Shown here: positions 1 through 7,034 of the stretch, in pieces
How positions within the stretch are numbered: the first letter of the stretch is position 1
How the letters are laid out: each line of letters opens with the position of its first letter
Notes under the pieces: model-generated
Told to the model about the DNA's origin: nothing
The model's database searches: none
Seen by the model: only the letters and a program-made list of their open reading frames with translations
Translations under genes and position numbers: made by a program
Origin: Deltaproteobacteria bacterium RBG_16_44_11
GTDB taxonomy: Bacteria; Desulfobacterota; Syntrophia; Syntrophales; Smithellaceae
Assembly (NCBI GenBank): GCA_001797845.1
Contig: MGQN01000035.1
Coordinates: forward strand, 29,152 to 53,249
Direction: 5' to 3'
DNA: 24,098 nt

Positions 1-208
1 CTGTTTGTCTCAAAACGGCAAAGAGGATAATGACCACCATATAAGCAATGCCGATCCACTTGAGATCAATCCCCCAGATATCGCCTTGCAGGTAACTGCA
101 TTCCGTATCGCAATAGTCGTAGTAAATCATCAGCCCGATGCCGGCCAAAGCCAGCAGTATCGTAATTACGGTGCGATATTTCTTAATGCCTTCTGTTATT
201 CTCAACAT
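1..208 (-). CDS. VKOR-like small membrane protein, partial (C-terminus outside window)
   Basis: The reading frame opens with ATG at 208 behind a GGGAGG ribosome site and runs off the left edge after 69 codons. It shows one hydrophobic segment (about residues 13-30), then a short loop with Cys33 and Cys37 (CDTEC) followed by YLQGDIWGIDLKWIG and a second hydrophobic segment. A Cys pair followed by a Gly/Leu-rich re-entry into the membrane resembles vitamin K epoxide reductase (VKOR)-type thiol oxidoreductases, which reoxidise envelope disulfide carriers. It lies 28 bp behind the ACR3 gene and is probably co-transcribed with it. The family call is inference from a short fragment; the catalytic CxxC expected in the C-terminal part of a VKOR is not visible here. 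It could instead be an unrelated membrane protein of an arsenic cluster. Confidence 0.5.
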   Translation of the reverse strand, partial: MLRITEGIKKYRTVITILLALAGIGLMIYYDYCDTECSYLQGDIWGIDLKWIGIAYMVVIILFAVLRQT

Positions 209-236
209 TTTATTACCTCCCATGAAAAATATTTCG

Positions 237-1295
237 TTAATTGGCCTTCTCTCCGGGATAATATTTCTCCTGAAACCTCAGTGCAACGGTGACCAGCCCG
301 ATCATTACCGGCACTTCCACCAGCGGCCCGATCACAGCCGCAAACGCCGCACCGGAGTTGATACCGAAGACGGCTATGGCCACCGCTATCGCCAGTTCAA
401 AATTGTTACTCGCTGCCGTGAAGGCCAGGGTAGTTGTCTTGGAGTAATCCGCGCCCAACTTTTTTCCCATGTAAAACGAGACCAGAAACATCACTACAAA
501 ATAAATCAAAAGCGGGATAGCGATGCGCACAACATCCAGAGGCAGTGAGACAATCAGATTGCCTTTGAGGCTGAACATTACGACAATCGTGAATAAAAGC
601 GCGATCAGGGTCAGCGGACTGACGAGCGGCACGAAGCGCTCATGGTATTTTTCTTTCCCAACGAGTTTCACGCCAATCAGACGTGTCAATGCGCCCGCAA
701 TGCAGGGAATGCCCAAGTAAATAAAAACACTCTCGGCGATCTGGCGGATACTCACATCGACGACGCTGCCGGAAAATCCAAAATAGGGCGGGAGTACTGT
801 AATAAAAAACCAAGCGAACACGCTGTAAAAAAGAACCTGAAAAATGCTATTAAAGGCAACAAGACCTGCGGCGTATTCCGTGTTGCCTTTCGCCAGTTCG
901 TTCCAGACAATCACCATCGCAATGCAGCGCGCCAGACCAATCATGATGAGCCCCACCATGTATTCGGGCTTATCAGGTAAAAACACAATTGCCAGGATGA
1001 ACATTAAGACCGGTCCGATCAGCCAGTTCTGCACAAGCGATAGTCCAAGGACTTTTCCGTTACGGAAGACCTGCGGCATCTCTTCGTATCTCACCTTGGC
1101 AAATGGTGGATACATCATCAAAATAAGCCCCACCGCGATGGGAATATTGGTGGTCCCCACCTGAAATGAATTAATAAAGGCTTCCACACCAGGGATAAAA
1201 TAGCCCAGGCCCACACCCAAAAGCATGGCGGCAAAAATCCAAACCGTCAGAAAGCGATCCAGAAACGATAATTTTTTTACAATATTTTCAGACAT
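237..1295 (-). CDS. acr3: Arsenite efflux transporter, ACR3 family
   Basis: This 352-residue inner-membrane protein expels arsenite using the membrane potential. It has about ten hydrophobic segments and the ACR3 family hallmarks: the conserved cysteine in GLARCIAMVIVWN (Cys124) in the middle of a membrane helix, AASNNFELAIAVA (295-307), and the conserved glutamate in PLVEVPVMIG (Glu327). In characterised ACR3 proteins the equivalent cysteine is essential for transport (family knowledge). Length is normal and complete. The start at 1295 is supported by GAGAGG about 8 bases upstream. It follows the CcdA-like gene by 27 bp and precedes the VKOR-like gene, so it is a late gene of an ArsR-controlled cluster. 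Nothing looks broken. Confidence 0.94.
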   Translation of the reverse strand: MSENIVKKLSFLDRFLTVWIFAAMLLGVGLGYFIPGVEAFINSFQVGTTNIPIAVGLILMMYPPFAKVRYEEMPQVFRNGKVLGLSLVQNWLIGPVLMFILAIVFLPDKPEYMVGLIMIGLARCIAMVIVWNELAKGNTEYAAGLVAFNSIFQVLFYSVFAWFFITVLPPYFGFSGSVVDVSIRQIAESVFIYLGIPCIAGALTRLIGVKLVGKEKYHERFVPLVSPLTLIALLFTIVVMFSLKGNLIVSLPLDVVRIAIPLLIYFVVMFLVSFYMGKKLGADYSKTTTLAFTAASNNFELAIAVAIAVFGINSGAAFAAVIGPLVEVPVMIGLVTVALRFQEKYYPGEKAN

Positions 1296-1322
1296 AATTA
1301 TTTCCTCTCTAATGATTATAAA

Positions 1323-2030
1323 TTATATGATGTTTAAGCCGATCATGTAGATGCCTCCCATGATCACTAATACACCACAGATTTTTTTCAGAATCAAAGC
1401 GCCTTTCGATTTTTCACTCCAGTGGAGATAGTGCTGAACAACTTCCGTGAAAGTGCCGGCAAAAACAATTACCGCACAATGCCCGATGCCGTAAGCCAGA
1501 AGCAGAGATACAGCAAAGACGATTTTTGTCGAGGCGATGTTAAAAACAACGCCCAGCATAGTGGCCATGTAAGCGAAGGTACAAGGACCTAGCGCAATAC
1601 CGAATAAGAGGCCCAAAATAAAGGCCGCGAAAATACCTTTCCGCTGGAAATTGGGATTGGTGCCGCCTTCCATAAAAGGCAGCGGCAGAATGTCCAGCAA
1701 GTTGAGACCGACAGCAAAGAAAATAACCGCCACAAAGTAGTTGCCGTAGCCGTCGATATCGCCGATCATGCGTCCCATCAATCCGGTGATCAGTCCGATA
1801 ATACCAATCGTGATAAGGATACCGAATCCGAAGAGAGAAGAAAGAACAAATGCCCTTAGAGTGCTGATAGTTCCCTGGCCATCAATGAAGCCGACAATTA
1901 ATGGTATGCAGGCAATATGGCAGGGGGATAAGGCCACGGAAAGAACGCCCCAGATAAAAGCGCCGAAGAGTGCAATTTCGGGGGACTGCGTCAGAGTTCC
2001 CGAAAGCCAGGTAAACAGCTCAACAATCAT
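1323..2030 (-). CDS. CcdA/DsbD-type transmembrane thiol-disulfide transporter
   Basis: This 235-residue protein has about six membrane segments and the two conserved CcdA cysteine motifs: SPCHIAC (Cys37, Cys41) near the first helix and GPCTFAYM (Cys150) in the fourth. Proteins of this family pass reducing equivalents from cytoplasmic thioredoxin across the membrane to envelope thioredoxin-like proteins. Its ATG shares one base with the TAA stop of the exported thioredoxin gene (TAATG), so the two are almost certainly translationally coupled and probably partners. The context (ArsR, ACR3) suggests service in arsenic or thiol stress rather than cytochrome c maturation; no other ccm/res gene is present. 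The extra Cys41 and Cys185 are of unknown role. Confidence 0.85.
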   Translation of the reverse strand: MIVELFTWLSGTLTQSPEIALFGAFIWGVLSVALSPCHIACIPLIVGFIDGQGTISTLRAFVLSSLFGFGILITIGIIGLITGLMGRMIGDIDGYGNYFVAVIFFAVGLNLLDILPLPFMEGGTNPNFQRKGIFAAFILGLLFGIALGPCTFAYMATMLGVVFNIASTKIVFAVSLLLAYGIGHCAVIVFAGTFTEVVQHYLHWSEKSKGALILKKICGVLVIMGGIYMIGLNII

Positions 2031-2458
2031 TACTTAACACCTTGCATTTTGATTACTTTGACGACATCATCCTTCGGGAAGTATCCTTCATGGCGGTAGT
2101 ATTCTTTCCCATCCTTATCCAGAAATACTTGTGTGGGGATGATCCGAATGTTGTATTTCATTGCGTCGGCTTTGCCTTTTGGCGTCCACACGTCGTGAAA
2201 GACAATCTTGACCTGGCCCTTGTATTCCTCTTCCACAGCTTTCATGATCGGTTGCATGGCTTTGCAGGGAATACAGTTGACTGAGCCGATTTCAACAAAC
2301 GTCACCAAAACCTTATCTGATTTGGGTTGCGCTTTATCGGAAGCTTTTTTTGATTCCGTTTGAGCGGATGCATAACGGCAGTCCACTGAAAGCATAAGGA
2401 ATGTAAAAACTGTAAGCAATGTTAATGCTAAGATAAATAGGCTTGAACGCAATTTCAT
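2030..2458 (-). CDS. Exported thioredoxin-fold protein
   Basis: This 142-residue protein has an N-terminal signal or anchor segment (basic MKLRSS, then a hydrophobic stretch to about residue 25) and a Ser/Lys-rich linker. The thioredoxin fold carries the active site NCIPC (Cys62, Cys65) and the cis-proline loop IIPTQVF (about 106-112). It is expected to work on the outer face of the cytoplasmic membrane, reduced by the CcdA-like protein encoded by the next, 1-base-overlapping gene. A ribosome site AAGGAG lies about 10 bases before the ATG. It is separated from the upstream DGC gene by 216 bp containing a dispersed repeat, so it may have its own promoter; I see no convincing one. Confidence 0.86.
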   Translation of the reverse strand: MKLRSSLFILALTLLTVFTFLMLSVDCRYASAQTESKKASDKAQPKSDKVLVTFVEIGSVNCIPCKAMQPIMKAVEEEYKGQVKIVFHDVWTPKGKADAMKYNIRIIPTQVFLDKDGKEYYRHEGYFPKDDVVKVIKMQGVK

Positions 2459-2547
2459 GTGTAATAATCTCCTTAATATTTAAGTCAACAGTTTTGTGTT
2501 TCCCATAGAAAGCCAAATATAATGGTCTCGCAAAAAGTTCACTAATC

Positions 2548-2617
2548 GTCATACCGGCGAATGCCGGTATCCAGAAAATATTGAAACGACTGGATTCCGG
2601 ATCAAGTCCGGAATGAC
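2548..2617. repeat. GTCAT-type dispersed double-hairpin repeat
   Basis: A 70-bp imperfect palindrome beginning GTCATACCGGC and ending CCGGAATGAC. It contains two nested perfect hairpins: 2551-2570 (8-bp arms around GAAT) and 2594-2614 (8-bp arms around TCAAG), with outer arms TATCCAG and CTGGATT that also pair. When translated it gives the well-known spurious peptide series HSGLDPESS...WIPAFAGMT seen in many bacterial genomes, so the reading frame across it is not a gene. It sits between the DGC and thioredoxin genes of the arsenic cluster and could act as a transcript-processing or attenuating structure. Confidence 0.85.
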
Positions 2618-2674
2618 AAAACACAGGTTTTCCGACTTTCTACGGTTTCATCAAGTATAAGGTCACTTTCTCTT

Positions 2675-3091
2675 TTAGCATTTGCCGCCGCAAGAGCATC
2701 CGCCTGCTACTAGTTGCTCAAGCACTGCTGGGGTGCCAATAGTGCTTTTAATCTTTCCAGCTATTTCGGTAATAATTTTATCTGTAACAGGCGTTTCTCC
2801 TTTAACCAGACCGAATCCGGTTAATATGTATGAGGTCGGTTTAACGCCTATACGCTCCAGCGTCTTTTTCGCGCATGCTGTTTTGCAGCCATCGATGGTA
2901 ATATTTATATTTGTGCCTTTGGCTGATTGCACATACCCGGATAACCCAGCGCCGACGCCGGCAAGGCAGGTCATTTGGGCAATACCTTCGTCCCGTAGCT
3001 TTCTGGCAACACGGTCGGCAATTTCTCCGACATCCGATGCGCCGGAGCACGCGTAAATTAGTTTTGTTTCTGTTGCACAGCATTCAGCCAT
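2675..3091 (-). CDS. DGC-domain putative zinc-binding protein
   Basis: The protein is 138 residues when started at the ATG at 3091, which has AGGAG seven bases upstream; an ATG 18 bases further out would contain that ribosome site. It is cysteine rich: CC (4-5), Cys15 in IYACSGASDVGEIADRVA, Cys42 in TCLAGVGAGLSG, Cys69 and Cys73 in IDGCKTAC, and a C-terminal CSCGGKC. The CSGASDVG...DGCxxxC pattern fits the DGC domain family (putative metal-binding proteins of unknown function). It sits between two thioredoxin-type genes in an ArsR-led cluster, so a role in binding thiol-reactive metal(loid)s or passing electrons is plausible but unproven. The GGCSCGGKC tail looks like an extra soft-metal site. 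Confidence 0.82.
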   Translation of the reverse strand: MAECCATETKLIYACSGASDVGEIADRVARKLRDEGIAQMTCLAGVGAGLSGYVQSAKGTNINITIDGCKTACAKKTLERIGVKPTSYILTGFGLVKGETPVTDKIITEIAGKIKSTIGTPAVLEQLVAGGCSCGGKC

Positions 3092-3127
3092 AATATTTCT
3101 CCTTTGCATAAATATTTTTAAAGCTTG

Positions 3128-3364
3128 CTATTTGCTGCCGAGCAATTTTTTAATTTCTTCCAGAGGTGGTATTTTACCGGCTGCTTTTACCTCGCCGTCA
3201 ATGACCAGCGCGGGAGTTGTCATTACGCCGTATTCCATGATTTTCTTGATATCATGGACATGGCCTATTTCCGCTTCTATGCCCGTTTCCCGGATGGCAA
3301 GTTTAACCATATCCTCCAACTTATTGCATTTTACGCAACCTGTTCCCAATATTTCTATTTTCAT
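3128..3364 (-). CDS. Small thioredoxin/glutaredoxin-like protein, MTH895/TM0996 family
   Basis: A 78-residue cytoplasmic mini-thioredoxin with the active site TGCVKC (Cys10, Cys13) directly after the first strand and the cis-proline region MTTPALVIDGEVK. Length and motif order fit the MTH895/TM0996 family of minimal redox proteins. Its ATG has AAGGA about 11 bases upstream, 20 bp after the arsR stop, so the two are one transcript. In this context it may reduce arsenate-processing or metal-binding partners, or feed electrons to the CcdA-like protein; the direct partner cannot be read from the sequence. Confidence 0.88.
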   Translation of the reverse strand: MKIEILGTGCVKCNKLEDMVKLAIRETGIEAEIGHVHDIKKIMEYGVMTTPALVIDGEVKAAGKIPPLEEIKKLLGSK

Positions 3365-3384
3365 TTCTCTATTTCCTTAAAAAA

Positions 3385-3717
3385 TTATTTCCTACAGCAT
3401 TTTAAAACTTCGAGATGCTGTTTTGCAGTAGAGGATAACACATCCTCCACACAGCCCATAAACTCCATAATGCAGGGGACGCGCAAGCTGTAAAAAATCG
3501 AATTGCCTCTTTTTTCATCGGTAACCAAACCGGCGTTTTTCAAAATACTCAAGTGCTTGGAAACTGTTGAGGCGTCCGCGCCGATCATATCGGTAAGTTC
3601 ATTAACGCAACGCTCTTTTTTGTTGAGTTCCTCAATGATAAAGAGCCTGCTGGGATGCGCCATCGCCTTGATGATTTTCGCCCGTGCTTCGTGCTGAGTT
3701 TTTACCATGCTTTTCAT
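3385..3717 (-). CDS. arsR: ArsR-family transcriptional repressor
   Basis: A 110-residue winged-helix protein that probably represses this cluster until As(III) or Sb(III) binds. The ATG at 3717 is chosen because AAGGGG lies just upstream; longer in-frame starts would lie across the promoter. The helix-turn-helix is at about residues 38-62 (ASTVSKHLSILKNAGLV) and the wing at 65-78. It lacks the classic ELCVCDL arsenite site: only one cysteine remains there (ERCVNEL, Cys37). Other cysteines are at 82 (VPC), 89 and a C-terminal pair at 107-108. A metalloid site using Cys37 plus C-terminal cysteines is therefore likely (inference). It is the first gene of the cluster. Confidence 0.88.
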   Translation of the reverse strand: MKSMVKTQHEARAKIIKAMAHPSRLFIIEELNKKERCVNELTDMIGADASTVSKHLSILKNAGLVTDEKRGNSIFYSLRVPCIMEFMGCVEDVLSSTAKQHLEVLKCCRK

Positions 3718-3741
3718 TTTGACCCCTTCCATTGCATTGTG

Positions 3742-3773
3742 TGGCAATATAGCCAAATAGCCATGGATGTCAA
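3742..3773 (-). promoter_or_regulatory. arsR cluster promoter with dyad over the -10 box
   Basis: On the minus strand a perfect TTGACA (3768-3773) is followed after 16 bases by TATATT (3746-3751), 28 bases before the arsR start. The -10 is centred in the dyad TGGC-N6-GCCA (3742-3755), with a further TAGCCA beside it. A repressor bound here would block polymerase, as expected for ArsR autoregulation. Promoter hexamers and dyad are seen directly; assignment to ArsR is inference. Confidence 0.62.
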
Positions 3774-3816
3774 TAATTATTTATATTGATAATGTGTTAC
3801 CACTGCTTGAGGTTTG

Positions 3817-4521
3817 TTATCTTTGGGTTTTCCCTATCAGGCATACGGCTATGCATTTGCCGCACAGACTGACTTCTTTGTTAAAATTTTGATAAGAAAG
3901 ATCGCGTGCTTTATTCCGGCAGGCGAAGGGATCGAAGAATTCATTGCGGTCAACATCAATGTTCCAGAACTTACCGTTGGCTGCTTGAGCCGGGCAGTGC
4001 CGGACACAAAGATCGCATAAGCCGCATTGACTTTCGTTAATTGGCTCAGTGCAATAGGGTAAGGGATAATCGGTAACCACTGTGACCAGCCGTACGCGAG
4101 GGCCGTATTGTTTGGAGATAAAAAGGGCGGTTTTGCCAATCCAGCCCAAGCCCGCGCGCGTTGCTGCCATTTTATGGGAAAAGTCAAAGCGTAAGGTATT
4201 AAAAAAATTTTTATCGAGGTCTTGGTCATGGATTGTTGGTTCAATGACTAATGAGTTACCGCCCTGCAGGCGTATCGCATCTGCCAGGCTATGCGCAACT
4301 TTTGCAAGTTCAAGGTTTACTTCTGTATAATGGTTATAGTATTCGATATTCGGTCCATCAATGATGGCATCAATTATCCGGTCGTCGAGCCTGCGGCCAA
4401 GAACAACCGCATAGTCAAGGCCGCGGTATTTTTCCGGCAAAAGGCCCTTGAGATTAGCATAGCCAATCAGATAATCAGCATTCCGCGGCAATAGGATTCT
4501 AATCAATTCTTCTATATTCAT
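3817..4521 (-). CDS. QueG-related (COG1600-type) double [4Fe-4S] protein
   Basis: This 234-residue protein starts at the ATG at 4521, 7 bp after the stop of the upstream membrane gene. An N-terminal part with RGLDYAVVLGRRLDD resembles the cobalamin/tetrapyrrole-binding half of COG1600 proteins. It is followed by the family motif GLGWIGK (124-130), a first cluster site CxxCxxCxxxCP (Cys166, 169, 172, 176) and a second set C201...CxxCxxxC (220, 223, 227). Eight cysteines imply two [4Fe-4S] clusters. It is much shorter than true epoxyqueuosine reductase, lacks the C-terminal repeat domain, and has CLIGKTQR where CP is usual, so it is probably not QueG itself. It is more like the uncharacterised short relatives seen in anaerobes. 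Substrate unknown. Confidence 0.75.
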   Translation of the reverse strand: MNIEELIRILLPRNADYLIGYANLKGLLPEKYRGLDYAVVLGRRLDDRIIDAIIDGPNIEYYNHYTEVNLELAKVAHSLADAIRLQGGNSLVIEPTIHDQDLDKNFFNTLRFDFSHKMAATRAGLGWIGKTALFISKQYGPRVRLVTVVTDYPLPYCTEPINESQCGLCDLCVRHCPAQAANGKFWNIDVDRNEFFDPFACRNKARDLSYQNFNKEVSLCGKCIAVCLIGKTQR

Positions 4522-4528
4522 ATATATA

Positions 4529-5734
4529 CTAGAAACCTCGGGAAGCGCCGCCTCCACCCGATTTGCCACTATCGAAATATTTTTCTGCCTGTGCCGGGGG
4601 TTGCTGAGAATCGACAAAAACGGGCGTAAGGGCTGCGCCTAAATCGGTCAAGTTGATTCCATGGCTTTCCGGTTTTAATATGTTTTCTGCAGTGAAACCG
4701 TATCTTGCTTTATTCGGTCCTCGCGAAAGCCAGCGCGTAATGAGTGTGGATATGAGGATCAGCATAATTCCAAGAATCGCCGGGTCCCAGGCGTAGCGGG
4801 TCAAGCCCAGATAGCTTTTGTTTGTCGCGAGCGTCAGACAGGCAAGAACAAGACCTGCGTTCATGATCAACCGTTTGCGTCTTTTGATTCCCCAATATAT
4901 ACCAATAGCGGGAATCAGAAAAGTAAGGATATAAGACAACCAGTAAATATAAGAAGAAAAGCCGGCATAGGGTTGAAGGATTATGCTGCGATCGTCAAAA
5001 TATAAACTTACTAATTCCGGGAGACGCAGGTTCACTGCCAGGTAGATAGCAGCCAAAAGACATGCTTGAATCAGGATGTTCCTTTCTTTCCGGAAATCTT
5101 CATTATCCGATTTATCCAAGAGTATATTTATGAGGAGAATCAGGCACAAAATGAGCAGTAGAAAAGCCCTTTCTTCTGTTGGCGACAGTGATAATTGGAA
5201 GGGGATTGTAGAAAGGGCTGTAATGCTGATTAAGGCTGAGTACAAAAAACCAAAGCGCAGAAATACCCAGAAAAAAGTGAGGGCAAAGATCAGGGATACA
5301 GCAATAGCTTCAATTTGATAATCCAGGTGATATTTGTCCAAAAGCATTCCGCAGCCGACACATAAAGAAACAATACTGGCGATAGCAAGCGCTTCTTCAA
5401 TGCCGTACCTGTAAAAGCGATATTTTTTTATTACATATTCTGCAAGTACATAAAAAGGGATACTAAATAAAATCAATATTGACATTGCCGCTGTATCACT
5501 CGGCTCTTTCATGAGCCAGATAACGAAGGCGGTCACGGCGGTTGCGCAAAGCCAAGTGAACAAAAAGAATATCAGGCGAAAGAACAGGTTGGTTTGGTGA
5601 ACATTGGGTTCTGTTTCGGCCTCCATAAGGCGAAGCTGTTCTTCGGAAATCAGACCGGAGCGCTGCCATGTTTTTGCCTTCTTCCTTATGCAGATGTTTT
5701 CTTCTTGTTCAGAAGTATAAATACGGAAATTCAT
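4529..5734 (-). CDS. Polytopic membrane protein of unknown function (partner of DUF2157-like protein)
   Basis: 401 residues with a short cytoplasmic N-terminal region (QRSGLISEEQLRLMEAE, like the head of DUF2157 proteins) and about ten hydrophobic helices between residues 50 and 340. A hydrophilic C-terminal tail ends in SGKSGGGGASRGF. Such Gly/Ser-rich tails are common in membrane-anchored proteins of the DUF2157/DUF4401 and TPM types, but no enzymatic motif is visible. Its ATG overlaps the TGA of the upstream gene by four bases (ATGA) with GGAG in front, so the two proteins are coupled and may form one complex. Function not recognised. Confidence 0.78.
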   Translation of the reverse strand: MNFRIYTSEQEENICIRKKAKTWQRSGLISEEQLRLMEAETEPNVHQTNLFFRLIFFLFTWLCATAVTAFVIWLMKEPSDTAAMSILILFSIPFYVLAEYVIKKYRFYRYGIEEALAIASIVSLCVGCGMLLDKYHLDYQIEAIAVSLIFALTFFWVFLRFGFLYSALISITALSTIPFQLSLSPTEERAFLLLILCLILLINILLDKSDNEDFRKERNILIQACLLAAIYLAVNLRLPELVSLYFDDRSIILQPYAGFSSYIYWLSYILTFLIPAIGIYWGIKRRKRLIMNAGLVLACLTLATNKSYLGLTRYAWDPAILGIMLILISTLITRWLSRGPNKARYGFTAENILKPESHGINLTDLGAALTPVFVDSQQPPAQAEKYFDSGKSGGGGASRGF

Positions 5735-6678
5735 TCATTCTCCTTAAATTTGCGGGATAAAAGAAAAATCATGATTATTACAGCGAGCGAGCTAACAATG
5801 AAATACAAGAACACCAGCGCAGTTTCATGCCGGATTAAATCAAAAAATCCGATGCTGATTCCTATGTAGCCGTATACGATTGCATAAAGCATGTAGAGAA
5901 ATTTTCCGGTACGCAGGGAATATAAAACAAGAATAATGCAGGCAGCGAGCAAACCAAGAAAATAAAGAGAGAATAATTTATAATCTATTATGCCGGAAAT
6001 CAACGCAATAAAGAGAAAATTAATGGCAAAATTAAGATAGATATCGAAGAAATGTTTCTTCATGGATAGTAAGTAGAGAAATCCTCCTCCCAGAAAAACA
6101 ATAATGCTGTAAGTAATAGCGTAGAGGCGATAATATTCCTGAAAGGAAAAGCGGGGTCCGGATAAAGTAAAACCAAACCAGGCCGCGAGAGTGGATAGAG
6201 CCAGCGATAAAACAAGGCGATTGTCGAAACGGTATGCCAGAAAAAGGAATAAGGCAGCAGAAACTAATAGATAGTTATTCCAAAGATCGCCCAAAACATG
6301 GAATTGTGTTTCAATATAGGCAATATCCATCGAGTAGACGGTGCAGCCGAAAAACAAGATGTAATCAAACAGGAGATTGGGCGAGGTAACTTCTTCGGTG
6401 GAATAATTATTTCCTTTAACAAAACAGTAAATAAGAGCGGCGCATGCACATAGAGTCAAAGTACCGATGATGGCAATATCGCCTAGCTGTGCGAAATATT
6501 GTTTGATTGTAAAACCAAGCCCGGCGATAATGAGCAAAATACCCGCATAAAGAAAAAAGCGCAATTCGTGATGCACTGAAAAAAGCCTTTTCCCATGTAT
6601 ATCCAAAAGAGAATTTAGCTGTTCCCGGCTCAGTCTCTTGTCTTCATACATTTTCTGTAATAGGTTAGGAATATTCAT
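5731..6678 (-). CDS. DUF2157-like membrane protein
   Basis: 315 residues. The N-terminal soluble segment KRLSREQLNSLLDIHGKR is followed by about ten membrane helices; the first (about 40-58, LRFFLYAGILLIIAGLGFT) matches the usual start of the DUF2157 core. The function of the family is unknown. It is first in a three-gene transcript with a second membrane protein (4-base overlap) and a QueG-related iron-sulfur protein. No good ribosome site precedes the ATG at 6678, and no better start is present. A TTGACA-17-TAGAGT promoter lies about 55 bp upstream. Confidence 0.75.
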   Translation of the reverse strand: MNIPNLLQKMYEDKRLSREQLNSLLDIHGKRLFSVHHELRFFLYAGILLIIAGLGFTIKQYFAQLGDIAIIGTLTLCACAALIYCFVKGNNYSTEEVTSPNLLFDYILFFGCTVYSMDIAYIETQFHVLGDLWNNYLLVSAALFLFLAYRFDNRLVLSLALSTLAAWFGFTLSGPRFSFQEYYRLYAITYSIIVFLGGGFLYLLSMKKHFFDIYLNFAINFLFIALISGIIDYKLFSLYFLGLLAACIILVLYSLRTGKFLYMLYAIVYGYIGISIGFFDLIRHETALVFLYFIVSSLAVIIMIFLLSRKFKENE

Positions 6679-7034
6679 CAGGGATAAGATTTGTGTCCTT
6701 CGCTTTTAAAGAGGATGTTTTGTGCGATGAAACTCTAAATATTTCATAATCATATGTCAAGAGTAAAAGTAATACAGCTAATAAATAATTTAATCATAAT
6801 AGCCGTCATATTGGCATGCAATTTAGTTAATTAAATACCTGAGATTTGCGCTGGTGTTGTAATGATGATATTATTGTGGCATAAAGGATGAAAACAAACG
6901 TAAATCCAAATCTGTATTAAGTTGCCGCGACAAAAGTAGCGACTTGGCGAAGCTCAATAAATCATTAAGTCTTCACTATGTTGACACAAATTTGTTACAT
7001 ATGAACTATATAGCAAAGAGGAATAAATAATAAG
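6679..7034. other. Divergent intergenic region, 356 bp
   Basis: AT-rich sequence between two divergent genes. Besides the minus-strand promoter at 6732-6760 it holds a perfect plus-strand TTGACA at 6981-6986 without a good -10 at normal spacing (AACTAT at 17 bases), and GAGG at 7018-7021 serving the ATG at 7035. I see no tRNA, small RNA or open frame in it. Confidence 0.5.
6732..6760 (-). promoter_or_regulatory. Promoter for the DUF2157-like operon
   Basis: On the minus strand TTGACA (6755-6760), a 17-base spacer and TAGAGT (6732-6737, four of six consensus bases) lie upstream of the ATG at 6678. The -35 match is perfect and the spacing ideal; the -10 is imperfect. Confidence 0.5.

Noticed and set aside
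2334..2624. Minus-strand open frame reading HSGLDPESS...IPAFAGMT
   Set aside because: This is the well-known translation of a GTCAT-type dispersed palindrome and it overlaps the thioredoxin gene in another frame; not a gene.
3817..4521. Epoxyqueuosine reductase queG
   Set aside because: Too short, no C-terminal repeat domain and an altered second cluster motif; kept as a QueG-related protein.
6830..6850. Sigma-54 promoter near TTGGCATGC in the 6679-7034 gap
   Set aside because: The -12 element does not follow at the required distance.
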